Of a DNA stretch of 64,000 nt, positions 8,617 through 17,679 are shown in pieces. The DNA is from Anderseniella sp964390445. GTDB taxonomy: Bacteria > Pseudomonadota > Alphaproteobacteria > Rhizobiales > Aestuariivirgaceae. A model generated the notes under the pieces. It had not been told where the DNA came from. It did not search any database and saw only the letters and a list, made by a program, of their open reading frames with translations. Position 1 is the stretch's first letter. Each line of letters starts with the position of its first letter. The DNA lies in NCBI GenBank assembly GCA_964390445.1, contig CAYMJJ010000002.1:19604-83603 (forward strand), given 5' to 3'. The translations under genes and the position numbers were made by a program.

Positions 8617-10032
8617 ATGGCCGACAATGCACTGATTGAACAAACCGCGAATGCACTGGTTGCAGGGCTCAGGAAGGGTGATCTCAGCCCGCATGACCTG
8701 CTCGATGCGCTGGAGGCACGCATTGCCGAGGTGGATGGCAAGGTCAACGCCCTGCCCACGCTTTGTTTCGAACGTGCCCGCAAGCATGCCGATGAACTGA
8801 TGCAGAAGCCGGTTGGCGAACGTGGCCTGCTGGCCGGTATGCCGGTGCCGATCAAGGACCTGGCCGATGTTGCCGGCGTGCGCTCGACGCACGGCTCGCT
8901 GATCTTCAAGGACACGGTGCCGGAGGTGTCGGATATTCTGGTCACCCATCTCGAAGCCGAAGGCGGCATCGTTTACGCAAAGTCCAACACGCCGGAATTC
9001 GGCGCAGGTGCCAACACCTTCAACGAGGTGTTCGGGCGTACGCTCAACCCGTGGAACACCTCGCGCTCGGCGGCGGGCTCGTCAGGTGGCTCTGCCGTGG
9101 CGCTGGCTACCGGCATGGCCTGGGTTGCGCATGGCTCGGACATGGGCGGCTCATTGCGCAACCCTGCCTCGTTCAACTCGATCTGCGGCATGCGGCCGTC
9201 ACCCGGCCGTGTCGCCACCACGCGCACCGGCAAGGTGGACGGCAACCTCGGCCAGGAAGGCCCGATGGCGCGCAACATCGAGGACCTGGCGCTTCTGTTC
9301 GACGCCATGTGCGGCGAGGAGCCGGGCGACCCGGTGTCAAAGCCGCGCCCCGCGACCAGTTACCTGGATCAGGCGCGTTCCGGCTGGAAGCCGAAGAAGG
9401 TTGCCTTCTCGCGCGACCTCGGCATCACGCCCGTCGATCCGGAAGTGGCCCGCATTGTTGAAGAAGCAGCACACCGCTTCGAGGACGCAGGCGTCCTCGT
9501 GGAACATGCCTGCCCTGACCTGTCGGAAGCGCACGAGTGCTTCCAGACATTGCGCGCGCTGTCGTTTGCCACCGGCATGAAGCCGCTGCTCGATGCCCAC
9601 CGCGACAAGCTCAAGCCTGAAGTGATCTGGAACATCGAGAAGGGGCTTGCCCTTACCGCCGATGATATCGTCAAGGCCGACCACCAGCGCGCCGCCATGT
9701 TCCACCGCACGCTTGAATTCTTTGATACTTACGATTTGCTGTTGTGCCCGGCCACCATCGTGTCGCCATTCCCTGTTGAAAACCGCTACGTGGAAGAGTG
9801 CTACGGCCACAAGTTCGACACCTATATCGACTGGCTTGGCATCGTCTACGCCATCACTAATGTCTGCTCACCGGCGCTCAGCCTGCCGGCAGGCTTCACT
9901 GCCGAAGACCTGCCAGTTGGCATCCAGGTGATCGGCCGCCCGGGCAGCGACGGCCAGCTTCTGGCGGGTGCCAGACTGCTGGAGGACATCCTCGGGATAG
10001 CAAGCAAGGTGCCGATTGATCCGCGCGCATGA
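8617..10032 (+). CDS. Amidase (amidase signature family)
   Basis: The 471-residue protein is an amidase-signature hydrolase. The catalytic triad elements are visible: the lysine in MPVPIKDLADVAGV, the Gly/Ser-rich block SAAGSSGGSAVALATGM with the cis-Ser, and the nucleophilic Ser in GSDMGGSLRNPASF. The family hydrolyses carboxamides such as aryl amides, indole acetamide or linear amides. This enzyme is not GatA as far as can be seen, because no gatB or gatC is adjacent. A purine-rich AAGGGG lies 9 nt before the ATG. The CoA ligase follows on the same strand after 57 bp. Confidence 0.93.
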   Translation: MADNALIEQTANALVAGLRKGDLSPHDLLDALEARIAEVDGKVNALPTLCFERARKHADELMQKPVGERGLLAGMPVPIKDLADVAGVRSTHGSLIFKDTVPEVSDILVTHLEAEGGIVYAKSNTPEFGAGANTFNEVFGRTLNPWNTSRSAAGSSGGSAVALATGMAWVAHGSDMGGSLRNPASFNSICGMRPSPGRVATTRTGKVDGNLGQEGPMARNIEDLALLFDAMCGEEPGDPVSKPRPATSYLDQARSGWKPKKVAFSRDLGITPVDPEVARIVEEAAHRFEDAGVLVEHACPDLSEAHECFQTLRALSFATGMKPLLDAHRDKLKPEVIWNIEKGLALTADDIVKADHQRAAMFHRTLEFFDTYDLLLCPATIVSPFPVENRYVEECYGHKFDTYIDWLGIVYAITNVCSPALSLPAGFTAEDLPVGIQVIGRPGSDGQLLAGARLLEDILGIASKVPIDPRA

Positions 10033-10089
10033 GCCGCTAGTATCGGCCATCAAGAGAACAAGCGCACCCGTGGGTGCAGAGGAAACGAC

Positions 10090-11724
10090 ATGCTGGGATT
10101 GATGCAGGACTGGCCGCTGCTTGTGCATACCGTTCTTGACCACGCTGCACGCTGGCACGGCACTGCCGAGATCGTGTCGCGCCGGGTGGAAGGTGACATT
10201 TCGCGCACCACCTACGCCGATCTGAACCTGCGGGCCCGTGCGCTGGCCTCGGCTGCGCAAGAGCGGCTGGGCCTGAAGCTGGGCGACGTGGTGTGCACCA
10301 TGTCGTGGAACGGCTACCGGCATCTTGAAACCTGGTACGGCATCATGGGGCTGGGCTGCGTGGTCCACACGCTCAACCCGCGCCTGTTTGCTGACCAGCT
10401 CGTCTACGTGATCAACCACGGCGAAGGCAAATGGGTGTTTCTCGACCTCACCTTCTTGCCGATCCTCGAAGCGGTGCGTGACAAGCTGCCCAAAGTGAAG
10501 GGCTATGTCGTCATGACCGACGGTGCGCACATGCCCGAAACCACGCTGGAAAACGTGATCGTCTACGAAGAGCTTGTCGCATCCGGTGACAACATTTTTG
10601 TCTGGCCCCGCTTCGACGAGAACACCGCCTGCGGCATGTGCTACACCTCCGGCACCACCGGCAACCCGAAGGGCGTGGTCTATTCGCACCGTTCCAACGT
10701 GCTGCATGCGCTCAGCTCGTGCGCCGGCGATGCACTTGGCATTTCAAGCACCGATGTGTGGATGCCGGTCGTACCGATGTTCCATGCCAACGCCTGGTCG
10801 CTGGCCTTCTCGGTGCCGATGGGCGGCGCCAAGATGGTGATGCCCGGCCCGCGCATGGACGGCGAGGCGATCTATGAGTTGCTTGACAGTGAGAAGGTCA
10901 CCTCGACCGCTGCCGTGCCGACCGTGTGGCTGATGCTGCTGCAGTACCTCGAGCAGAACCCCGACCTGAGGCTCCCGCACCTCAAGAAGGTCGTGATCGG
11001 CGGCTCGGCCTGCCCGGAGGCGATGATGCGCGCCTTCGAGGAGAAGTACGACACGCAGGTCATCCACGCCTGGGGCATGACTGAAATGTCGCCGCTCGGC
11101 TCGTTGGGCAACCGCAAGGGAACACTCTCCCGCCTCAGCGATGCTGAATGGTGGAAGTACAAGCTCAAGCAGGGCCGGCCGCCCTACTCGGTGGAGATGA
11201 AGATCACCGATGACGAAGGCCGCGACCTGCCGCACGACGGCAAGACCTTTGGCCGGCTCAAGGTGCGTGGTCCTGCGGTGGCAAGGTCCTATGCCAAGGG
11301 AGATGGTGCCGACGCCTTCGATACCGAAGGCTGGTTCGACACGGGCGACGTCTCGACCCTCGACGAGCATGGCTACATGCAGATCACCGACCGCTCGAAG
11401 GACGTCATCAAGTCGGGTGGAGAGTGGATTTCATCCATCGACCTGGAAAACGCGGCGGTCGGTTGCCCCGGCGTGGCCGAGGCGGCAGCCATCGGCATGG
11501 CGCATCCGAAGTGGGATGAACGCCCGCTGCTGGTTATTGTGAAAAAGACCGGTGCCGAGGTGACCAGGGATGCCGTGCTGGCGCACCTGGAAGGCAGGAT
11601 CGCCAAGTGGTGGATGCCGGATGATGTGCAGTTCGTCGACGAGATACCGCACACCGCCACCGGCAAGATTTCCAAGCTTACCTTGCGCGAGCAGTTCAGG
11701 GATTACGTTCTGCCGACGGTTTGA
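10090..11724 (+). CDS. AMP-binding acyl-CoA ligase (fatty acyl or 3-methylmercaptopropionyl type)
   Basis: The 544-residue enzyme is an ANL-superfamily acyl-CoA synthetase that activates a carboxylic acid with ATP and CoA. TSGTTGNPKGVVYSHR is the P-loop-like A3 motif. HAWGMTEMSP is motif A5, GWFDTGDVS is A7, and TGKISKLTLREQ holds the A10 catalytic lysine. The N-terminus MLGLMQDWPLLVHTVLDHAA resembles the DmdB-like and long-chain fatty-acid ligase subgroup. I recall that similarity from family knowledge and cannot separate the two substrates. It may be expressed with the amidase. Confidence 0.92.
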   Translation: MLGLMQDWPLLVHTVLDHAARWHGTAEIVSRRVEGDISRTTYADLNLRARALASAAQERLGLKLGDVVCTMSWNGYRHLETWYGIMGLGCVVHTLNPRLFADQLVYVINHGEGKWVFLDLTFLPILEAVRDKLPKVKGYVVMTDGAHMPETTLENVIVYEELVASGDNIFVWPRFDENTACGMCYTSGTTGNPKGVVYSHRSNVLHALSSCAGDALGISSTDVWMPVVPMFHANAWSLAFSVPMGGAKMVMPGPRMDGEAIYELLDSEKVTSTAAVPTVWLMLLQYLEQNPDLRLPHLKKVVIGGSACPEAMMRAFEEKYDTQVIHAWGMTEMSPLGSLGNRKGTLSRLSDAEWWKYKLKQGRPPYSVEMKITDDEGRDLPHDGKTFGRLKVRGPAVARSYAKGDGADAFDTEGWFDTGDVSTLDEHGYMQITDRSKDVIKSGGEWISSIDLENAAVGCPGVAEAAAIGMAHPKWDERPLLVIVKKTGAEVTRDAVLAHLEGRIAKWWMPDDVQFVDEIPHTATGKISKLTLREQFRDYVLPTV

Positions 11725-11736
11725 TGAGGCTGCTGG

Positions 11737-12675
11737 TCAGTCCTGCCTGAGAAACTCGATCACCGGCGCGATGGACGTGTCGGGTACTTCTTCCTGCGGC
11801 ACATGGCCCGCGTCCGGCAACCGCACGAGCCGGGCATCGGGCAGGGCACCCAGGTAGTCGGCGGCATTGCTGATCGGGATCATCTGGTCCTTCTCGCCCC
11901 ATACCAAAAGCACCGGCATAGTGATCTTGCGCAATAGTGGCTCGGGCGGCTGCAGCACGGTCTGGCGCATGCGGGCGAGGATGGCCCCGCGTGAACCTGG
12001 TGCCCGCATCAGCCCGTAGTATCGCTCGAACGTCTCTTCGCTCAGCTTGGAGGGATCGGCATATGCAGCCGCAAGGCTGGATCGCAGAAACCGCTTTGGC
12101 AGCACGTATTGGGCAGCATCCAGCAGGCTCGGCACCTCTGGCGGCTTGCCATACTCGAACCCGTTGCTGGCAAAGCCGTCTGGCGATACCAGCACCAGTT
12201 TCGAAACCCGCTCCTGGTGGGTAGCGGCCAACAGCCACGCGATGCGCCCGCCGAGCGAACTGCCGATCAGGCTGACCCGCTCCATACCGAGTGTGTCCAT
12301 CAGCGCCAGCAGCACTTCAACCGTGCGCTCATCGGAATAATCTCCCGCCGGATCAAGCCCCGACAGCGCATTGCCCGGCAAGTCCAGCGTGATTACCCGG
12401 AAGTCGCGCTCCAGTGCCTTCGCCCAGCCATCCCATGTTTGCAGGTGCGAGGCCGTGCCATGCACAAGCATGACGGCGGGCGCAGACTTGTCGCCCCGGT
12501 CACGTACGTGAAGCCGGATGCCAGATACATCCACCAGGTCGCCGGGCTGTTCGAGGTACTGCGCCTCAAGCGTGCTGCGCGGCAGGTCCGGCGTCCACGC
12601 CCACAGTATCAGCAGCACAAGTCCGGTGGCGAGTAGCGCCAGGATAGTCATCACCATGCGCTTGCCTACCTTCAT
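11737..12675 (-). CDS. Alpha/beta hydrolase
   Basis: The protein is 312 residues. An N-terminal hydrophobic segment (MVMTILALLATGLVLLILWA) is probably a membrane anchor, placing the hydrolase domain outside the cytoplasm. The catalytic triad is visible as the nucleophile elbow LIGSSLGGRIAW, the Asp in LLVWGEKDQMIP and the His in LPDAGHVPQEE. The oxyanion motif VHGTASHLQTW is also present. Substrate unknown. Its start overlaps the metallo-hydrolase stop by ATGA, so the two are co-transcribed and probably coupled. Confidence 0.92.
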   Translation of the reverse strand: MKVGKRMVMTILALLATGLVLLILWAWTPDLPRSTLEAQYLEQPGDLVDVSGIRLHVRDRGDKSAPAVMLVHGTASHLQTWDGWAKALERDFRVITLDLPGNALSGLDPAGDYSDERTVEVLLALMDTLGMERVSLIGSSLGGRIAWLLAATHQERVSKLVLVSPDGFASNGFEYGKPPEVPSLLDAAQYVLPKRFLRSSLAAAYADPSKLSEETFERYYGLMRAPGSRGAILARMRQTVLQPPEPLLRKITMPVLLVWGEKDQMIPISNAADYLGALPDARLVRLPDAGHVPQEEVPDTSIAPVIEFLRQD

Positions 12676-13589
12676 GCCGCTTCGTACTCGGTGTCCAGCG
12701 CCAGCGGTCCGTGGGCGGTCACCAGGTCCTGCTCGATGAGATGTTCGACATGGGCAAGGGTGGATAGCGCAGCGGCTGCGTGCAGTTTCGGATCGACGTT
12801 GGCGTAGACCTGCCTGACGACGCCCATGATCGTGCGCTCGCCGTCCTTGAGCCGTTGCAGCACTGCCTTCTCGCGCATCTGGCGATGGCCCAGGAATGCA
12901 CGGACAAAGCGTTGCGGGTCGCGCCGTTCGGGGCCGTGGCCTGGCAGGTAGACCCGGTCCTGTTCGCGCGCCATCAAGGTGCGCAGCGACTGGAAATAGT
13001 CCGCCATGTGTCCGTCCGGCGGGGCAATCACCGATGTGGACCAGGCCATTACGTGATCGCCGGAAAACAGGGTTTGTTCCTGCGGCAGGGCGAATGCCAT
13101 GTGGTTGGAACAGTGGCCGGGCGTGAACACGCTTTCCAGCGACCAGCCGTCGCCTTCGATCACGTCGCCGTGGCCGATGTTGACATCAGGCGTGAATTCA
13201 TGGTCGCCGGCTGCATCGAGCGTGATGTCGCCGGAGGTGATGGCCTTGGCAGCCCGGCCCGAACCGTGCGGGCCATAGCCCCAGGTCCTGGCACCGGTGG
13301 CCTTTTGCAGCCGCCGCGTCAGGGGCGAGTGATCGCGGTGGGTGTGGGTAATGACGATGTGCGTGACGGTCTCGCCGCGCACTGCATCCAGCAGGGCAGC
13401 AAGATGGTCCTCGTCCTCGGGACCGGGATCGATGATGGCAACCTTGCTGCGCCCGACGATGTAGCTGTTGGTGCCCTTGAAGGTGAACGGGCCGGGATTG
13501 TTGCAGGTGACGCGGCGCACCAGCGCGCTGACCTCAACGGCGTCGCCGTGGGCGGCATCGAAGCTGTGGTTGAAATCTAGCTCACTCAT
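12672..13589 (-). CDS. MBL-fold metallo-hydrolase (LACTB2-like)
   Basis: The 305-residue protein has the metallo-beta-lactamase fold. The zinc ligands are seen in THTHRDHSP (HxHxDH), in GHCSNHMAF and in the aspartate of FSGDHV. The segment YLPGHGPERRDP and a C-terminal winged-helix-like tail resemble LACTB2-type hydrolases. The ATG at 13589 was chosen; an in-frame ATG 13 codons upstream lies inside the bioY promoter gap and has no ribosome site. It heads the operon with the alpha/beta hydrolase and is divergent from bioY. The physiological substrate is unknown. Confidence 0.9.
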   Translation of the reverse strand: MSELDFNHSFDAAHGDAVEVSALVRRVTCNNPGPFTFKGTNSYIVGRSKVAIIDPGPEDEDHLAALLDAVRGETVTHIVITHTHRDHSPLTRRLQKATGARTWGYGPHGSGRAAKAITSGDITLDAAGDHEFTPDVNIGHGDVIEGDGWSLESVFTPGHCSNHMAFALPQEQTLFSGDHVMAWSTSVIAPPDGHMADYFQSLRTLMAREQDRVYLPGHGPERRDPQRFVRAFLGHRQMREKAVLQRLKDGERTIMGVVRQVYANVDPKLHAAAALSTLAHVEHLIEQDLVTAHGPLALDTEYEAA

Positions 13590-13684
13590 GTGGACGCGGT
13601 ACTCAACGGCAGTTGCAGGCGTGGCCAAAGGCTAATAAAGCTATTCATCACCATATCAAGCGCCAACGGACAAGGGGCCTCGCC

Positions 13685-14273
13685 ATGCAGCCAGCAGCCA
13701 TCACCATGCCTACACTCACCCAGTCGCTTCTGGGCCAAGGCGGACGCCTCGGCATCATGCGTGCTGTCCTGCTGGCTGTTGCGGGGTCATTGCTGCTGTG
13801 GGCGTCGGCCAAGGTGCAGGTGCCGTTCTGGCCGGTGCCGCTGACCATGCAGACGTTCGTGGTGCTGGGCCTTGGGGCAGCATTCGGCTGGCGCCTCGGC
13901 ATGGCAACGGTTGCGCTCTATCTGCTGCAAGGCGCAATCGGCCTGCCGGTCTTTGCCGGTACGCCTGAAAAAGGCATCGGCCTTCTGTACATGGCTGGTC
14001 CGACCGGCGGCTACCTGGCAGGCTTCGTGCTGGCCGCCGGCATCACCGGCTGGCTGGCCGAGCGCGGCTTCGACCGCAACGTACTGACCATGGGCCTTGC
14101 CATGCTGGCCGGCACCGTGGCGATCTATGCGCTGGGCCTTGGTTGGCTCGCCACGCTGATCGGTGCGGAAAAGGCGGTTGAGTTTGGCCTGTTGCCGTTC
14201 ATCCCCGGCGACATTGCCAAGCTGGTGCTGGCAGCCATTGTTTTTCCGGCTGCCTGGAAACTGATCAAGCGGC

Positions 14274-14281
<8 letters not shown>
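13685..14281 (+). CDS. bioY: Biotin transporter BioY (ECF S component)
   Basis: The 198-residue hydrophobic protein has about six membrane segments. The BioY hallmarks are VPFWPVPLTMQTFVVL near the N-terminus and GPTGGYLAGFVLAAGITGWL in the middle. It binds biotin in the inner membrane and works alone or with the BioMN ATPase module; bioM and bioN are not seen nearby. The ATG at 13685 follows AAGGGG with good spacing. I looked for a BioR-type palindrome in the 95 bp divergent gap and saw none. The 3' end overlaps the thiolase gene by 8 nt. Confidence 0.95.
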
Positions 14282-15479
<1,198 letters not shown>

Positions 15480-15480
15480 G

Positions 15481-17214
15481 CTACACCTCGTACCCGAACT
15501 TTTCTGCCCACGGAGCCAGCAACGGCAGTGCCGGGGCCATCTGCTCGCCATAGCGCTGCCACCGGCCGCTGGCACTGGTATAAAGCGGCCGGGTGACCTG
15601 GTTGAAGCTAGGCGTGTTGATGCGTCCGCGCGTCTTTGCTGTCTCGATATAGTCACGCACACCGTCTTCCCAATCCAGCTGCAGAAACTCCATCAGCGGC
15701 GCAATGGTGTCGTCGAACGAGGTGATCAGGTCTTCGTAGCGCAGGCTGTGGACCCGCAATGGCAGCACCTCGCGATACTGCTGCCATAGTGAGAACGTCG
15801 CATCATAGAACCGCGCAGCCTGCTCGATCTCGACGAAGTTCGACATTGCCGCATTGAGCTTGAACCGCTGCATGAAGCAGCTCAGCACGCAATCGCACGG
15901 GTGGCGCAGCGCAAGGATGAATTTTGCCCGCGGAAACAGCCGGTGTACCAGCCCCGCGTCCAGCATCGACAGCGGCATCTTGTTGACCAGGATGTCGGAG
16001 GTGTCTCCGGCCGGCCGGTGCTTTTCCTGCGCCGACAGGTAAGCCTCCTGCAGGCTGGTCAATTGTGCAGGTGTCAGGCCGGCAAGCCCCGTGGTCTCCT
16101 CGCCCAGCATGTTGCGCGCCGCCAGCATGGCAGCGGTGGTGACGGGCTGTTCCTCCAGCACCGAAACGCGTGAGTGGCTGCGCAGGATGGTATCCAGCAA
16201 GGTGGTGCCGGAACGTGGGAACCCGACCAGCAGCACAGGTTCGGCGTGCGAATGTTCGCCTTCGTGCGGCGTCCAGTTGGCATACCACCCGGGCGTGAAG
16301 GCCGCAGCGCGGTCGCGCAGCCGCTGCAGGTAGGTTTCGCGTTCCTGAAGCCGGCCACCGTAGCGGTCCAGGCTGATACGGTTGGCAAGGGTGAACTGCT
16401 CGAACGCCTTTGCCGTGGCATTTTGCTGGTCGTGCAGCTTGCCCAGCAGTTCCGCGTGGGTGGCCGCAAAGTCCGCGCCGTGATCATGCGGAGCCGCGAT
16501 GCTATCCAGCATCGCAATGGCGTTTGCCACCTGGCCTTCCTCGCGCATGACGTGGGCTTGCGACAGCAGCACGACATGATGCTGGTTGCCCAGCGCCTGC
16601 GACGCCCGTCCGATCAGGTCCTTGAGGCCGGGCAGGTCATTGCGCCTGCGCTTGCCATCGAACAGCACGGCCCACACCCGCTCGTCCTGCGGTGTCCGCG
16701 CGATCAGCCCCTGGGCCAGGGTTTCGGCTTCTTCCTGCTGGTCTTCGCCGGTCAGGCACAACACCAGCCCCAGCGCTGCGGTCTCGTGGTCCGGCTGGAT
16801 CGCCAGTACCTGCCGGAAGCCCTCGATGGCCCGCTCGAACTGGCTGATCTCCTGAAAGCTGAGCGCCAGGTTGTGCAACACATCCACGTCACGCGGTGCC
16901 AGTGATCTGGCCAGCTGCAGCGCGTCGATGGCATCCTTGTAGCGGCCCAGCCTGCGCAGGGCATTTCCCAGATTGTAGTGTGCATCCACCATTCGGGGGT
17001 CAAGCCGGAGCGCGGCGCGCGCGGCCGTTTCTGCCTCGGCAAGCTGGCCGGCGGTTTCAGCTGCGGCAGACAGCACGTTCTGGGCTATGGCTGAACCAGG
17101 CGCGGCCTGCGCCACCTGCCGTGCCAGATGCAGGCTTTGCTGCAACTGGCCGGTCTCGTTCAGGCGCACCACGTGGGCCAGCGCGGCTTCCAGTGTCATC
17201 TTCTGTTTGGCCAT
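15481..17214 (-). CDS. TPR-repeat sulfotransferase
   Basis: The protein has 577 residues in two parts. The N-terminal half is a run of tetratricopeptide repeats, for example DPRMVDAHYNLGNALRRLGR followed by similar helical pairs. The C-terminal half is a PAPS-dependent sulfotransferase domain: LLVGFPRSGTTLLDTIL is the 5'-phosphosulfate-binding loop and LALRHPCDCVLSCFMQRF the 3'-phosphate-binding region. Such proteins probably sulfate a peptide or glycan acceptor, with the TPR part holding the partner; the acceptor is unknown. It faces pcaF tail to tail with a 1 nt gap. Confidence 0.9.
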   Translation of the reverse strand: MAKQKMTLEAALAHVVRLNETGQLQQSLHLARQVAQAAPGSAIAQNVLSAAAETAGQLAEAETAARAALRLDPRMVDAHYNLGNALRRLGRYKDAIDALQLARSLAPRDVDVLHNLALSFQEISQFERAIEGFRQVLAIQPDHETAALGLVLCLTGEDQQEEAETLAQGLIARTPQDERVWAVLFDGKRRRNDLPGLKDLIGRASQALGNQHHVVLLSQAHVMREEGQVANAIAMLDSIAAPHDHGADFAATHAELLGKLHDQQNATAKAFEQFTLANRISLDRYGGRLQERETYLQRLRDRAAAFTPGWYANWTPHEGEHSHAEPVLLVGFPRSGTTLLDTILRSHSRVSVLEEQPVTTAAMLAARNMLGEETTGLAGLTPAQLTSLQEAYLSAQEKHRPAGDTSDILVNKMPLSMLDAGLVHRLFPRAKFILALRHPCDCVLSCFMQRFKLNAAMSNFVEIEQAARFYDATFSLWQQYREVLPLRVHSLRYEDLITSFDDTIAPLMEFLQLDWEDGVRDYIETAKTRGRINTPSFNQVTRPLYTSASGRWQRYGEQMAPALPLLAPWAEKFGYEV

Positions 17215-17320
17215 AATGATCGTCCGTCATGCTTGTTGTCAGCAACTTGGTAGCGGAACACGGCGATGTGCGAAAGCATTGGCTTCACTGGGAAAAAAGC
17301 CGCCGCATGCGTTTTATAAC

Positions 17321-17346
17321 GGAACTGTTTGACCCTCTGAGCCGTT
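17321..17346 (+). promoter_or_regulatory. EcfG-type (general stress) promoter
   Basis: GGAAC at 17321-17325 and CGTT at 17343-17346 are separated by exactly 17 nt, the EcfG consensus of Alphaproteobacteria. The -10 element ends 8 bp before the ATG at 17355. The transcript would therefore begin almost at the start codon. A weaker GGAAC-N17-CATT copy lies just upstream at 17255-17280. Confidence 0.6.
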
Positions 17347-17354
17347 TTCTCCGC

Positions 17355-17597
17355 ATGAAACAGTTCATCAGGATAACCACACTGCCGCTTGCTGCCGCCG
17401 CCCTTGTCATCACGGGTCTTGCGGTATCTCAAGCACCAGAAGGTGATATTCTGGTACAAAACAGTGGTCAGACGATCATCTACAAGGATCCTGATGGTGC
17501 CTGGCCTGGAAACAGTAAGCGGGCTGGTCCGAACCAGTATACCCATTACGAGTTGCCCGTGCCGCCCAGGCCGTCAACCAGGGGTCACTGGATTTAA
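17355..17597 (+). CDS. Small secreted protein, unknown, putative stress-regulon member
   Basis: The predicted 80-residue product starts MKQFIRITTLPLAAAALVITG, a good signal peptide or membrane anchor. A short tail rich in Pro, Gly and Tyr follows, ending PRPSTRGHWI. I do not recognise the family. The ATG at 17355 is preferred because it places a signal sequence at the N-terminus; the frame stays open to 17229, and an alternative ATG lies at 17308. No ribosome site precedes 17355, in keeping with a nearly leaderless transcript from the EcfG-type promoter at 17321-17346. Confidence 0.55.
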   Translation: MKQFIRITTLPLAAAALVITGLAVSQAPEGDILVQNSGQTIIYKDPDGAWPGNSKRAGPNQYTHYELPVPPRPSTRGHWI

Positions 17598-17679
17598 CCT
17601 GATTGTCACTGCCGGTTATGGCAGTAAGGGGATCTTCCGGCTATCGTGCTGAACAGTATCTGGTGTACATGAGGCCAGC

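Noticed and set aside
13590..13684. BioR operator before bioY
   Set aside because: No TTATCTATAA-type palindrome in the gap.
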